From positions 62,001 to 126,000 of the forward strand of contig NZ_JABAEF010000020.1 of assembly GCF_023701945.1 (NCBI RefSeq): a stretch of DNA of 64,000 bases, in the 5' to 3' direction. Shown one piece after another: positions 51,441-60,707 of the stretch. The DNA comes from Rhizobium sp. CG5 (GTDB taxonomy: Bacteria; Pseudomonadota; Alphaproteobacteria; Rhizobiales; Rhizobiaceae). Position numbers and translations under genes: made by a program. The notes under the pieces were generated by a model that saw nothing but the letters and a program-made list of their open reading frames with translations, was not told the DNA's origin and ran no database searches. Every line of letters begins with the position of its first letter. Within the stretch, counting starts at the first letter, position 1.

Positions 51441-52070
51441 CTACTTTTGATGAGCACCGATGCCGGACAGGTCGATCCTGATCCCTGCTTTATTGGGATC
51501 GGATCCCGAAGCTTCGGCTGGCGTTTCGGACTTGGCTTCATCCTCCGGAAGGCCGGCTTCTGTGTCGGCGCCTTCGCGCCTGACCGGCCCCGGCTGGGCA
51601 AGCTTTACGTTACCTGGATCTTCCGCACGGAACACAGCCGTTCCTTCGAAGTATCCCGTCTGCCAGGCGATGATGGCGTCATCGAACACCTGCGGCAGAA
51701 CATCTTTCTCGGTCGGATTGCCATACCACTTGGTGACGATACGGTAGACCTTGGCGAACAATGCAGTGCCCATGCGGATGTTCTCGCAAGCATCGACCAG
51801 GTCCGGCTTCAGCTGGCCCGCCTCCACGATGCCGAGCCCGGCGGGATATTGTGTGATCCCGACGCGAACGGTATTGCGACCGAGGTTGTCTCGGATAAGC
51901 GCCAACGACTCCTCGGCTGTCTTCGGCCTTGGCACAAGCACCACTCGGTTGCCGGAGCGGACTGTGACAGCGAGTGGGTCCGGTGCCCCTGCCCGTTCGA
52001 TGAACTGTTCGACGATCGCCGGCTTCAGGCCGGGATCGCTGCATTCCTTGATGAGGGCGGCATCGACCAT
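51441..52070 (-). CDS. traH: TraH, conjugal transfer protein
   Basis: A 209-residue protein at the TraH position (downstream of traA-F-B). The N-terminus MVDAALIKECSDPGLKPAIVEQFIERAG and the central VTKWYGNPTEKDVLPQVFDDAIIAW fit the Ti TraH family; the C-terminal third is polar, Glu/Pro-rich and probably disordered. The biochemical role is not established. ATG 52070 follows the traB stop by 13 bases with AAGGA upstream; a longer frame to 52202 lies inside traB. Confidence 0.87.
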   Translation of the reverse strand: MVDAALIKECSDPGLKPAIVEQFIERAGAPDPLAVTVRSGNRVVLVPRPKTAEESLALIRDNLGRNTVRVGITQYPAGLGIVEAGQLKPDLVDACENIRMGTALFAKVYRIVTKWYGNPTEKDVLPQVFDDAIIAWQTGYFEGTAVFRAEDPGNVKLAQPGPVRREGADTEAGLPEDEAKSETPAEASGSDPNKAGIRIDLSGIGAHQK

Positions 52071-52083
52071 CGCGAACAATTCC

Positions 52084-53349
52084 TTATCTGTTGAAAGCTG
52101 TGACGACGGGCAGTCCGAACAGTTTTGCCCAGGCGACCACGCTCGCGTTCTGAATGGCGACGATCGAAGTTCCCGCGGTCCACCATCCGTTGCCCGGGGC
52201 AACGATTGCGGTGGGGGAATGCAGCATCGACTGCAGGACCGGCCAGAGGAGGAGCTGTTCGTAGCAGATCAGCGCGGCGAGCTTCTGGTCGTCGCTTTTC
52301 ACAACTGGATTGCCAAAAAGGTTGGCGCGAGCTCCACCGCCCTGCCCGGTCCATGCCCCCCATGGCTGCCACATGGACACCGGGACCGGCATGCGTTCGC
52401 GATAGAGAATTCGTGCTTCGTCAGCCGAAATCGCAACCATGACATTGTCGTAGCCGCTCGGGTCGATGACGGCCGCGCCGGCGATCACAGTGAGCTCCGA
52501 GCCTTGCAAGCCTTGTTGCCAGAGCCTCGCGACGATCGGCGTCCAGAAGCCCAGTGCACTTTCGGGAAGAACGATGAAGCGGATTTTCTCCCCGGCAGCC
52601 CTTCGCACCGTTGCGATCAGGTCACGGTGATAGTCAAGCGAGCCGTCTCGTCCGAGACTCTGACCCTGTTCAAGGTCGACGCCCTTCCATCCCTCGGGTA
52701 GATTCGGTGATGTCCACGTAGCGGCGGACCAGAGCCAGACTCCTCCCAGGACGATGGCGGCAGCCGGCCAATATCGCGATGTCATCATCGCGAGGCCGGC
52801 TGTCATCGCGACCAGCCCCCACCATCCCCATCCCGGAAACAGCACACCTGTTGCGGTGAGCGGATTCGCCCAGCCGGTTATGCCGAGGGGCGGCAGTCCC
52901 ATGAGCATCGCCGCCGACAGATAGCGTGGCGCCATTGCCATTCCCGTTCGACCTACTCCCGGAGACTTCCCTTCCGGTCGCGCCTTCCAGAGCGCCGCAT
53001 GCACGCCGGCGAAGGAGAGCGAAGCGGCTGCCCAGAGCAGAAGCCCGGGCCAGAGATCGGCGGCATAGAAGTTGGCGACGCCCTGCGGCAGCCCACGCGA
53101 CGCAGCGAGAAAATATCCCGCGGACACGAGCCCCGCCGTCAGCCGCGACGGCGACATCGCCCAGAGCGCCGGAAACAACACAGCGACCGGGAGGGCCAGG
53201 ACATGACCGCTCCAGGCAGTCCAGCCGCAGGCACCGGACGCGGCGATGAGCAAGCAGGTTAGCTGCCAATTACGGTTCGAACGTGAGGACCGGCCGCGCC
53301 AGACCGAGAAGGCCCGTGTCGGGAACCGGTCCAAAATACCGACTATCAT
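52084..53349 (-). CDS. traB: TraB, membrane protein with nitrilase-like C-terminal domain
   Basis: A 421-residue protein: about six membrane segments (residues 25-200) followed by a carbon-nitrogen-hydrolase-like domain, the layout of apolipoprotein N-acyltransferase. The Glu (FIVLPESALGF) and Cys (LAALICYEQLL) sites are visible, but the segment where the catalytic Lys is expected reads YRERMPVPVS, so the triad may be incomplete. Ti TraB aids conjugation but its reaction is unknown. ATG 53349 overlaps traF by 80 bases; TTG 53361 is an alternative. Confidence 0.88.
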   Translation of the reverse strand: MIVGILDRFPTRAFSVWRGRSSRSNRNWQLTCLLIAASGACGWTAWSGHVLALPVAVLFPALWAMSPSRLTAGLVSAGYFLAASRGLPQGVANFYAADLWPGLLLWAAASLSFAGVHAALWKARPEGKSPGVGRTGMAMAPRYLSAAMLMGLPPLGITGWANPLTATGVLFPGWGWWGLVAMTAGLAMMTSRYWPAAAIVLGGVWLWSAATWTSPNLPEGWKGVDLEQGQSLGRDGSLDYHRDLIATVRRAAGEKIRFIVLPESALGFWTPIVARLWQQGLQGSELTVIAGAAVIDPSGYDNVMVAISADEARILYRERMPVPVSMWQPWGAWTGQGGGARANLFGNPVVKSDDQKLAALICYEQLLLWPVLQSMLHSPTAIVAPGNGWWTAGTSIVAIQNASVVAWAKLFGLPVVTAFNR

Positions 53350-53797
53350 AGGAGCTCGCAAAAGATGAGTGAAGAAACAGATTTCTCAGTGGCACGATGC
53401 CGGTTTTAAACGCTGTGATCGGCCTGCCTTCTCCATCGCTTTGTCGGACGATCGACGAAGGAAGAGGCCTGCCGTCGACGATGACCGTCGCGCCAACTTC
53501 GATACGCTGTCCGGGAAGTGCCGCCACTGTCTTGATCAGCGGCGCAAAGCCACCGGGGCAGAGGCCACGCCTGACATAGCCGTGGCGCCGTGCCTCCTCG
53601 AATGACGCGGTCGCCGGGGGGCAGATGAACACGAGATCGCCAGTTTCGACCGGACGCTGCAGGGCCACGATACGCCAGAGCCCAAGCGGCTCGCTCGGTG
53701 TCAGGTTCAACCGAAAGCCGCCTATATAGGCGACTGCCGCCAGAGCGCCGATCGCCCCGCCCGTACTGGCCAGGAACAGGAGAAGCCGCCGCCTCAT
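53270..53797 (-). CDS. traF: TraF, pilin-maturation peptidase (signal-peptidase S26 family)
   Basis: A 175-residue protein with one N-terminal membrane segment (about 5-25), the catalytic-Ser region (NLTPSEPLGLW, Ser35) and the Lys motif (LIKTVAALPGQRI, Lys89) of TraF-type S26 peptidases. IncP TraF cleaves and cyclises the TrbC pilin; the same is expected here. ATG 53797 overlaps the traA stop as ATGA; the upstream in-frame stretch to 53911 lies inside traA. Confidence 0.92.
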   Translation of the reverse strand: MRRRLLLFLASTGGAIGALAAVAYIGGFRLNLTPSEPLGLWRIVALQRPVETGDLVFICPPATASFEEARRHGYVRRGLCPGGFAPLIKTVAALPGQRIEVGATVIVDGRPLPSSIVRQSDGEGRPITAFKTGIVPLRNLFLHSSFASSYDSRYFGPVPDTGLLGLARPVLTFEP

Positions 53798-56700
53798 TGC
53801 TTCATCACCGGCGTCTGGCGCTGGGCGAGACGCAAATCTTCGGCCTGCCGAAGGGTCTGGACGGTGCGCTCGTGAGCGGCGAGCTGCTGGGACGCGCGCA
53901 TGATCGGCCAAGCCTCTGTCAGACGCTCCTTCTGCTCGGACTGCATCCCTTCGGAGAGTTTGTCGAAGAGCTTTCCGGAGGGTTCGCGCGCGGCATTGGT
54001 CAGCATGGTACGCTCGCCGAAGCGTTCGGTGACGGCGTGGTTGAACCCGTCAATTTCCAGCTTGGTTTCCCGATTGCTCAGTGCGTATGCCATGGCCGCC
54101 GGCAGATCGTTGCGGTCGATCGCATCACGCACGCGCTCCAGCACCACATGTGCTGCCGACGACAATGCCGGGATGTCGATCGACACGCGCTGACGCAAGG
54201 CCTGTTCATCCGCCTGCAGCCGCTGCACGGCGGTCTCGCGCATCCTCAGATACTGCTCAAGATCGCGCTTCAGGGCCGGAACATTGAGGTCTGCAACGCG
54301 ACGGTCCTCGCGCTCGGTCTTGCTGGCAAGAATGCCGGTCTTGCCTCTGAGCGGTCCGATCGACGCCGGGGCGGTCGTCAGCGTCTGAAGCGCCAATTTG
54401 GCCGTTTCCTTATCCACTAGCACCGCATCGAAGTTCATCGCCCGGAAGGCGGTCTCGGGATCGGCAAAGACGTAAGAAAAGCGGGTCGAGACCTCTTCCC
54501 ATTGTTTCTTAAGGGCTGGATCGGTGTCGAGCTTGTTCTCTACCGTGTCGGCAACGGAACCGGGGAATGTCTTGATGCCTGCGACCATGGGCGCGGCCTC
54601 CTTCATTGTTTGGGTTTTTAAGGGGTGGTGCAGACCGAGACGCTCTACAAAGACGGCAAGGCGCTGCCCGAGATCGACCAATTTCGTCTTCTGGCGCAGC
54701 GTCCAGTCGAGCCGGTCGCGCACGAGCGTGCGGGCCACCTGGACGATGTTAAGGCCGCGACTTTCCGCAAACCGCAGCGCCTCGCGGTATAGCTTTCCGC
54801 GCTCGTAATCGAGCGTGGTCTCCTTGGCTTGTCTTCGGGAGAGTACCTTGGCCAGGCCGCCGTTAAAGGCGAAGGACCGGTGGCCGTAATAAAGCTGTAG
54901 ATCCTCGCGATGGCGGGTCATTGCCACATAGGTCAGATGCCGGTCGAGGGAGAGGCTTGCCAAGACCTTCACGCGGTCGACGGTAGCGCCTTGCGATTTA
55001 TGGATCGTCGTGGCGTAACCATGATCGAGATTGCGGTAGAAGCGTTGCTCGACGATGACCTGCCGGCGCTGATCACCCTCTCCGACGACAGCAACGATCC
55101 TGTTCGGTGCGGCCTCGATGACATGAGCGATCATGCCGTTCTTGACGCCGAGCGAGGTCTCGTTCTTCAGGAAGACGATCTGGTCGCCCACGTCGAATTG
55201 GCGAATACCGTCAGCCGTTTTGAAGACATGGCCCTCACCGACAATGCCGCGTTCAACGAGTTTTTCGCGGGCCATAATGTTCAGCATCCGAACGTCGCGG
55301 CGCAGATGCGCGAGGATCAGCGTTGTCTTCGTCTGATCGTAATCGTGGTTCCAGTCACCGATGAGCCGCTCGACCGCCTCGGCCTTGAGGCGCGTTCCCG
55401 TGATCCTGACATTGGCATCATAGGCGGTCAGCGCCTTTTCCACGTTGCCTCGCGCCAGATCGAGTGACGCCTTGCGCATCCAGTCCTCGCGCTGGCGATA
55501 GATTGTCTCGAGTTCGGCATAACCTATGCGGTCAACGATGGCGCGGAAGGCAGCGCCCGCCTCGATCGGCTGGAGCTGTTCGGGATCGCCGACCAGAACG
55601 ATCTTGGCACCTGCCCTGACGACGGCATCGACAAAGCCGGCCATCTGCTTCGAGGCGACCATGCCCGCTTCGTCCATGACGAAGACTGTCTTGTCATTGA
55701 AAGCGTCACGACCACGGTTCCAGCGCAGCTCCCACGACGCGAGCGTGCGGCTCTGGATCCCGGCCTCCTTTTCCAGACCCTCCGCCGCCTTGCCGGCGAG
55801 CGCTCCGCCGACCACACGATATCCGGCCAGTTCCCACGCCTCGCGGGCAGCTTTCATCATCGTGGTCTTGCCGGCGCCGGCACGTCCAACCACGGCCGCG
55901 ATCCGGGCGGGACCGGCGATCCGCTCGATCGCGGTTTTCTGCTCCTGCGACAACCGCTGATGCCGCCGGAACGTTGCGTCCAGAGCAGCTTCAAAGACAG
56001 CATGACCGTCCCGGTTCGACAGCCACAAAGCCTGTCGCACCATCGTCGCTTCCAGCCGGATCATCGCCCGGGTCGAATAACGGGCCGGCAACTTTTCTCC
56101 GGTCGCGAACTCGATCGTGTCACGCTGTAAACGCAAGACTTCCGGATTCAGGATGATGCGTAACATCAGTTGCTGGAAGACAGTCGGGTCATCGACATAA
56201 CGATGCAGAACCTTGGCGACATCGCGCTCATCGAAGACGCTCTTCTCGCGGGTGATAAGATCAACCACGATGCCCGGATTGCGAAGAATACGGCGGGCAT
56301 TCTCGCTCCGCCGCTGTTCGTTCAATTCGATGCGCTCAAGCTCTGGCCGGATGCCCTGCTCCTGCGCCTTGCGCTCGATCGCCTTGGCGCCAACGCCGAG
56401 ATGGATAGTCGGTTCGAGGTCGATACCCTGCTTCTCGTAGGAACGGCCGTCGATACGGAGATCGATGCCGCCGAGGGACAGATAGTGGTTCAGCCGCTCG
56501 AACCATCCATCGCGTAAGGAATTGAAGTCATCGGTCGAACCCGCCCAGAGCTGATAGAGGATTTTCCCGGACTTCGTGCGGACGGGTTGGTCATCCTTGC
56601 CGGTCACCGCGACCTTCTTCGATCCGAACCCCTCCTCGGTCAGCGGGCGCAATGTGGTCATCAGGTGGATATGCGGGTTGCCTGGATTGTCATGGTAAAC

Positions 56701-57096
56701 CCAGTCGGCCACCATGCCCTTGGCGAGGATATGCTTTTCCACAAAGTCCCTGACCAGGGCGATGTTTTGCTCGGGCGTGAGTTCCAGGGGCAACGCAATC
56801 GTCAGGTCGCGGGCAAGCTGCGCATCGGAGCGCTTTTCGAAAGCCTCGACCTTGTTCCAGAAGGCTTCGACCGCTCCCGATACCGAGCGATCGGCGATCA
56901 GCGCCCGCATCCATTTCGGAGCATCTGCAGGGATTACAAACTCCTCATGAAGCAGCCCCTGTTTGCGGGTGTAATCGATGGTCCGAGCCTCGCGCTCATA
57001 TTCCATCTTCGCGCAGTGCCGGTAGGCCGCAGACAGCACGGCACTGCGGCCGCCGCCGCGGCTGACGATGCTGGCTGAGAAATGGGCGATGGCCAC
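53794..57096 (-). CDS. traA: TraA, conjugative relaxase-helicase
   Basis: An 1100-residue protein, the Ti TraA length. Residues 1-200 are a MobA/MobL-type relaxase: candidate catalytic Tyr25 (AAYRHCAK) and the metal-binding HDNPGNPHIH (135-144). From about residue 380 there is a TraI/RecD-like superfamily-1 helicase with Walker A GRAGAGKTT (404-412), Walker B VFVMDEAGM and the late TIHKSQGATVDRV motif. It nicks oriT and unwinds the strand for transfer. GTG 57096 gives the conserved start MAIAHFSASIVSRG; the GTG four codons upstream is less likely. Confidence 0.95.
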   Translation of the reverse strand: MAIAHFSASIVSRGGGRSAVLSAAYRHCAKMEYEREARTIDYTRKQGLLHEEFVIPADAPKWMRALIADRSVSGAVEAFWNKVEAFEKRSDAQLARDLTIALPLELTPEQNIALVRDFVEKHILAKGMVADWVYHDNPGNPHIHLMTTLRPLTEEGFGSKKVAVTGKDDQPVRTKSGKILYQLWAGSTDDFNSLRDGWFERLNHYLSLGGIDLRIDGRSYEKQGIDLEPTIHLGVGAKAIERKAQEQGIRPELERIELNEQRRSENARRILRNPGIVVDLITREKSVFDERDVAKVLHRYVDDPTVFQQLMLRIILNPEVLRLQRDTIEFATGEKLPARYSTRAMIRLEATMVRQALWLSNRDGHAVFEAALDATFRRHQRLSQEQKTAIERIAGPARIAAVVGRAGAGKTTMMKAAREAWELAGYRVVGGALAGKAAEGLEKEAGIQSRTLASWELRWNRGRDAFNDKTVFVMDEAGMVASKQMAGFVDAVVRAGAKIVLVGDPEQLQPIEAGAAFRAIVDRIGYAELETIYRQREDWMRKASLDLARGNVEKALTAYDANVRITGTRLKAEAVERLIGDWNHDYDQTKTTLILAHLRRDVRMLNIMAREKLVERGIVGEGHVFKTADGIRQFDVGDQIVFLKNETSLGVKNGMIAHVIEAAPNRIVAVVGEGDQRRQVIVEQRFYRNLDHGYATTIHKSQGATVDRVKVLASLSLDRHLTYVAMTRHREDLQLYYGHRSFAFNGGLAKVLSRRQAKETTLDYERGKLYREALRFAESRGLNIVQVARTLVRDRLDWTLRQKTKLVDLGQRLAVFVERLGLHHPLKTQTMKEAAPMVAGIKTFPGSVADTVENKLDTDPALKKQWEEVSTRFSYVFADPETAFRAMNFDAVLVDKETAKLALQTLTTAPASIGPLRGKTGILASKTEREDRRVADLNVPALKRDLEQYLRMRETAVQRLQADEQALRQRVSIDIPALSSAAHVVLERVRDAIDRNDLPAAMAYALSNRETKLEIDGFNHAVTERFGERTMLTNAAREPSGKLFDKLSEGMQSEQKERLTEAWPIMRASQQLAAHERTVQTLRQAEDLRLAQRQTPVMKQ

Positions 57097-57176
57097 GGCG
57101 TAAAACACTCCCGGTTCGAACCTCGTTCGTCGGGAGCGGCAACCCTACGACGGCCCCGCCAGGGCCGCGGGCAAGC

Positions 57177-57212
57177 ACGTCGCATCAGCGACGTATAATT
57201 GCGCCCTTGGAT
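57177..57212. other. oriT: oriT nic region
   Basis: The traA-traC intergenic region contains ACGTCGC-ATCA-GCGACGT (57177-57194), a perfect inverted repeat, directly followed by ATAATTGCGCCCTTGG (57196-57211). The TGCGCCCTT core matches the nick region of RSF1010-type and Ti-plasmid origins, the expected substrate for a MobA-type relaxase such as TraA. Location between divergent tra operons is the same as in pTiC58. Confidence 0.85.
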
Positions 57213-57261
57213 CCGCTCCTTCGGAACGGCGGGATCATCCTCCAAAGTGTCGGCTTTGCCG

Positions 57262-57279
57262 ACGTGCAGATCTGCACAT
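57262..57279. promoter_or_regulatory. tra box (TraR binding site)
   Basis: ACGTGCAGATCTGCACAT is an 18-base dyad matching the consensus ATGTGCAGATCTGCACAT at 17 of 18 positions. It lies between traA (leftward) and traC (rightward), so TraR would activate both operons from here. Confidence 0.93.
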
Positions 57280-57299
57280 TCCTTCGGAAGTGCTTTTGA

Positions 57300-57336
57300 G
57301 GAAATCTTGCAACGGAACAGAGCCGCCAAGATTTCC
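57300..57336 (+). promoter_or_regulatory. Inverted repeat in the traC leader
   Basis: GGAAATCTTG (57300-57309) and CAAGATTTCC (57327-57336) pair perfectly and end right at the AAGGAG ribosome-binding site of traC. It could fold in the mRNA leader and tune translation, or bind a DNA-processing protein. Confidence 0.45.
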
Positions 57337-57353
57337 AAGGAGATGCGACCGGA

Positions 57354-57650
57354 ATGAAGAAACCATCATCGAAGATCAGGGAAGAAATCGCCAGATTGCA
57401 GGATCAGCTAAGACAGGCCGAAACACGCGAGGCCGAGCGCATCGGCCGGATCGCACTGAAGGCCGGCCTCGGTGAGATCGAGATCGAGGAAACCGAGCTA
57501 CAGGCTGCGTTCGAAGAAATCACTGGACGGTTTCGCGGAGGCAAGGCGGCTTCGACCGGAAAGAAAAATGCCGGTGGCGGCAGGACTGCAGGCGAGACGG
57601 TCACGACGATCGAAACTGGCGCGCCTGCGGGCAGGCCTGGTGAGGCTTGA
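57354..57650 (+). CDS. traC: TraC, accessory DNA-processing protein
   Basis: A 98-residue charged protein: helical N-terminus (KIREEIARLQDQLRQAETREAERI) and a basic, Gly-rich C-terminus. It matches Ti TraC, an oriT-side accessory needed for efficient processing by TraA. First gene of the rightward traCDG operon downstream of the tra box, with AAGGAG upstream. Confidence 0.92.
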   Translation: MKKPSSKIREEIARLQDQLRQAETREAERIGRIALKAGLGEIEIEETELQAAFEEITGRFRGGKAASTGKKNAGGGRTAGETVTTIETGAPAGRPGEA

Positions 57651-57654
57651 ACGC

Positions 57655-57870
57655 ATGGCCCGCACGATGACGGCTGACGCACGCAAGAAAGACACCCGCG
57701 AAAAAATCGAGCTCGGTGGCCTCATCGTCAAGGCAGGACTGCGCTACGAGAAGCGGGCACTACTGCTGGGCCTGCTGATCGATGCCAGTCGTCGACTCAA
57801 GGGCAACGATGCGGAGCAATCGCGCCTCACGGCGATAGGCGCGGAGGCGTTCGCTCATGACGGCGAGTAA
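57655..57870 (+). CDS. traD: TraD, small conjugal transfer protein
   Basis: A 71-residue protein, the Ti TraD length, with the conserved core RKKDTREKIELGGLIVKAGLRYEKRALLLGLL. Its exact job in conjugation is unknown; it is not the F-plasmid coupling protein of the same name. ATG 57655 is four bases after the traC stop; the last 14 bases overlap traG. Confidence 0.92.
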   Translation: MARTMTADARKKDTREKIELGGLIVKAGLRYEKRALLLGLLIDASRRLKGNDAEQSRLTAIGAEAFAHDGE

Positions 57871-59827
57871 AGTGTTACTCGCCGTCATCCCGGCCACGAC
57901 GATGATCGTCGTCGTGGTGTTCATGCCGGGGATCGAACACTGGCTAGCCGCGCTCGGTAAGACCGCGCAGGCGAAGCTGATGCTCGGGCGGATCGGCATC
58001 GCGCTGCCCTATGCCACCGCGGCAGCAATCGGCACGATCTTTCTGTTCGCGGCAAATGGCGCGATGGGTATCAAGGCTGCAGGATGGGGCGTCGTCAGCG
58101 GAAATGGAGTGGCAATCCTCATCGCGGTGATACGTGAAGGGGTCCGCCTTGCCGGGATAAGCGGTGACGTTCCAGCAGGACAGTCCGTTCTCGGATATGC
58201 GGACCCCGCAACGATGCTTGGCGCATCGACAATTTTCCTCGCCGGCGTCTTCGCACTGCGCGTCGCGATGAAGGGTAACGCAGCTTTTGCCAAGGCCGCG
58301 CCACGGCGGATCGGGGGAAAGCGAGCGGTGCATGGCGAGGCCGACTGGATGAAGGTGCAGGAGGCTGCGAAACTTTTTCCCGATCCTGGCGGCATCGTCG
58401 TCGGCGAACGGTATCGCGTCGATCGCGACAGCGTTGCGGCTGTGTCGTTCCGCGCCGATGATCCGTCGACCTGGGGCGCGGGAGGCAAGAGCCCGCTCCT
58501 ATGCTTCGACGGCTCGTTCGGCTCCTCGCATGGCATCGTCTTCGCCGGATCCGGTGGCTTCAAGACGACGTCGGTAACGGTCCCGACTGCGCTCAAGTGG
58601 GGCGGCGGCCTCGTCGTCCTCGATCCGTCGAGCGAGGTCGCGCCGATGGTATCAGAGCATAGACGCAAGGCTGGCCGCAACGTGATCATTCTCGATCCCA
58701 CGACATCGGCCACCGGCTTCAATGCGCTCGACTGGATCGGTCGACATGGCAGTACGAAGGAAGAGGACATCGTCGCCGTCGCGACCTGGATCATGACCGA
58801 CAATCCCCGCTCGGCCTCTGCGCGCGACGACTTCTTTCGGGCATCGGCGATGCAGCTTCTGACGGCCCTGATTGCCGACGTCTGCCTGTCCGGTCACACG
58901 GACGAGGAGGACCAGACGCTGCGCCGTGTGCGTAAGAACCTTTCGGAGCCTGAACCACAGCTACGCGCGCGCCTGACAAAAATCTACGAACAGTCGGAGT
59001 CGGATTTCGTGAAGGAGAACGTCTCGGTCTTCGTCAACATGACACCCGAGACCTTTTCTGGCGTGTACGCCAATGCGGTGAAAGAAACCCACTGGCTGTC
59101 CTATCCGAACTATGCCGCGCTCGTCTCAGGCGACAGTTTCTCGACCGACGATCTTGCCGATGGCGGGACAGACATCTTCATTGCGCTCGATCTGAAGGTA
59201 CTGGAAGCCCATCCGGGATTGGCCCGTGTGGTTATCGGATCGCTGCTCAATGCCATCTACAATCGAAACGGCGATGTGAAAGGTCGCGCTCTCTTCCTGC
59301 TCGACGAAGTCGCCAGGCTCGGCTATCTGCGCATCTTGGAGACCGCCCGCGACGCTGGACGTAAATACGGCATCACGCTGACGATGATCTTCCAGTCCAT
59401 CGGCCAGATGCGCGAGGCCTACGGCGGCCGGGACGCGACGAGCAAATGGTTCGAATCCGCATCGTGGATCTCGTTTGCCGCGATCAACGACCCTGATACT
59501 GCCGACTATATCTCGAAACGCTGCGGCGATACGACGGTCGAGGTCGACCAGACAAACCGCTCTTCAGGAATGAAGGGATCGTCGCGCTCACGCTCCCGGC
59601 AGCTCAGCCGCCGGCCGCTGATCCTGCCGCATGAAGTGCTGCGCATGCGCAGCGACGAGCAGATCGTGTTCACATCAGGCAATCCACCGCTCAGATGTGG
59701 ACGCGCGATTTGGTTCAGACGTAAGGACATGAGCGCGTCCGTCGGAGAAAACCGTTTTCACAAGCCAATCACAGAAGGGGTGAAGAGCTATAAGGCCGCT
59801 CCGACGAAAGACACAGAGGCGACATGA
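57857..59827 (+). CDS. traG: TraG, type IV coupling protein (VirD4 family)
   Basis: A 656-residue ATPase: N-terminal membrane segments (about 5-25, 45-68, 78-98, 118-138), Walker A GSGGFKTTS (231-239), first conserved VLDPSSE, Walker B ALFLLDEVARLG, and the C-terminal VirD4/TraG signature. It docks the TraA-DNA complex to the Trb channel. It starts inside traD and ends with an ATGA overlap with the nuclease gene. Confidence 0.95.
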   Translation: MTASKVLLAVIPATTMIVVVVFMPGIEHWLAALGKTAQAKLMLGRIGIALPYATAAAIGTIFLFAANGAMGIKAAGWGVVSGNGVAILIAVIREGVRLAGISGDVPAGQSVLGYADPATMLGASTIFLAGVFALRVAMKGNAAFAKAAPRRIGGKRAVHGEADWMKVQEAAKLFPDPGGIVVGERYRVDRDSVAAVSFRADDPSTWGAGGKSPLLCFDGSFGSSHGIVFAGSGGFKTTSVTVPTALKWGGGLVVLDPSSEVAPMVSEHRRKAGRNVIILDPTTSATGFNALDWIGRHGSTKEEDIVAVATWIMTDNPRSASARDDFFRASAMQLLTALIADVCLSGHTDEEDQTLRRVRKNLSEPEPQLRARLTKIYEQSESDFVKENVSVFVNMTPETFSGVYANAVKETHWLSYPNYAALVSGDSFSTDDLADGGTDIFIALDLKVLEAHPGLARVVIGSLLNAIYNRNGDVKGRALFLLDEVARLGYLRILETARDAGRKYGITLTMIFQSIGQMREAYGGRDATSKWFESASWISFAAINDPDTADYISKRCGDTTVEVDQTNRSSGMKGSSRSRSRQLSRRPLILPHEVLRMRSDEQIVFTSGNPPLRCGRAIWFRRKDMSASVGENRFHKPITEGVKSYKAAPTKDTEAT

Positions 59828-60264
59828 CATTGAGACTTTTTACGGCAATTGCCAGCCTATCCCCCTTAGCCATTGGCGTCCTCGCATCTGTTGCCTCAGC
59901 GCCGCCGAGCAGCGCGAGCGAACCCTTCTCAATCTGCGGAAGCGGGCAACGTATCACCTGCGTGGTGGATGGTGATACGTTCTGGTTTAGAGGTGAGAAG
60001 ATCAGGATCGCCGACATCGACACGCCGGAGCTCAGCCCGCCAAGATGCGAACGCGAACGCGAGCGCGGACTTGCGGCGAAACAGCGTCTGCTCGACATTC
60101 TCAATTCCGGTCCGCTCTCGTTCAAGGCGGCTGCAAGAGATGAAGATCGCTTCGGTCGCAAGCTCAGGATCGTCTACCGCGAGCGACGATCGGTCGGCGA
60201 TATTCTCGTCGCAGAAGGCTTGGCTCGGAAGTGGGAAGGATCACGACGGAGTTGGTGCCGATGA
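59824..60264 (+). CDS. Secreted SNase-like (thermonuclease family) nuclease
   Basis: A 146-residue protein with a signal peptide (about 1-32, ending SSASEP) and a staphylococcal-nuclease-like fold: CVVDGDTFWFRGEKIRIADIDTPE (metal Asp, catalytic Arg and Glu), DEDRFGRKL (second Arg) and the closing LVAEGLARKW. The export signal puts it in the periplasm. It is translationally coupled to traG by a four-base overlap, as in related rhizobial plasmids, so it may trim DNA during mating, but no role is proven. Confidence 0.82.
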   Translation: MTLRLFTAIASLSPLAIGVLASVASAPPSSASEPFSICGSGQRITCVVDGDTFWFRGEKIRIADIDTPELSPPRCERERERGLAAKQRLLDILNSGPLSFKAAARDEDRFGRKLRIVYRERRSVGDILVAEGLARKWEGSRRSWCR

Positions 60265-60357
60265 AACGATGCACGGATCAACGTTGTGAATCGATAATAC
60301 CGATCCGATTCAAAACTCTCATTGGACGGCCGAATCCAAACGCGCAATTCTTCTGTT

Positions 60358-60624
60358 ATGATCACGCAGCCCTACCACCTCTATGTCGAGCGTATCGCGC
60401 CGGAAAAAAACATGGCGCGGTTCTACGCCCTTGCTGTCCAGCCGACATTGTTTGGCGAGGTGTCGCTTGTGCGCGCCTGGGGTCGGATTGGAACGCGCGG
60501 ACAGCAGATGGTGCATCTCTTCGACAATGAGAGCCAGGCCATCAACCTGTTCCTCGACGTCCTTCGCGAAAAGCGCAAACGAGGCTATCGCCCGAAACGA
60601 CCTGTGGACATCAAGCGGATCTAA
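60358..60624 (+). CDS. WGR-domain protein
   Basis: An 88-residue protein made up almost wholly of one WGR domain (LYVERIAPEKNMARFYALAV ... LVRAWGRIGTRGQQ ... KRKRGYRPKRP). WGR domains bind nucleic acids in PARPs and MolR-type proteins. Stand-alone copies are frequent on Agrobacterium and Rhizobium plasmids after traG; function unknown. ATG 60358 gives the full domain; the SD is weak. Confidence 0.82.
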   Translation: MITQPYHLYVERIAPEKNMARFYALAVQPTLFGEVSLVRAWGRIGTRGQQMVHLFDNESQAINLFLDVLREKRKRGYRPKRPVDIKRI

Positions 60625-60707
60625 TCCTCATCCCGATCGTCACCGATGACAATCCAGTCAGAAGCTGACACGGATTTTATCTTTGACAAAAAGATGCGAG
60701 GAATTCC

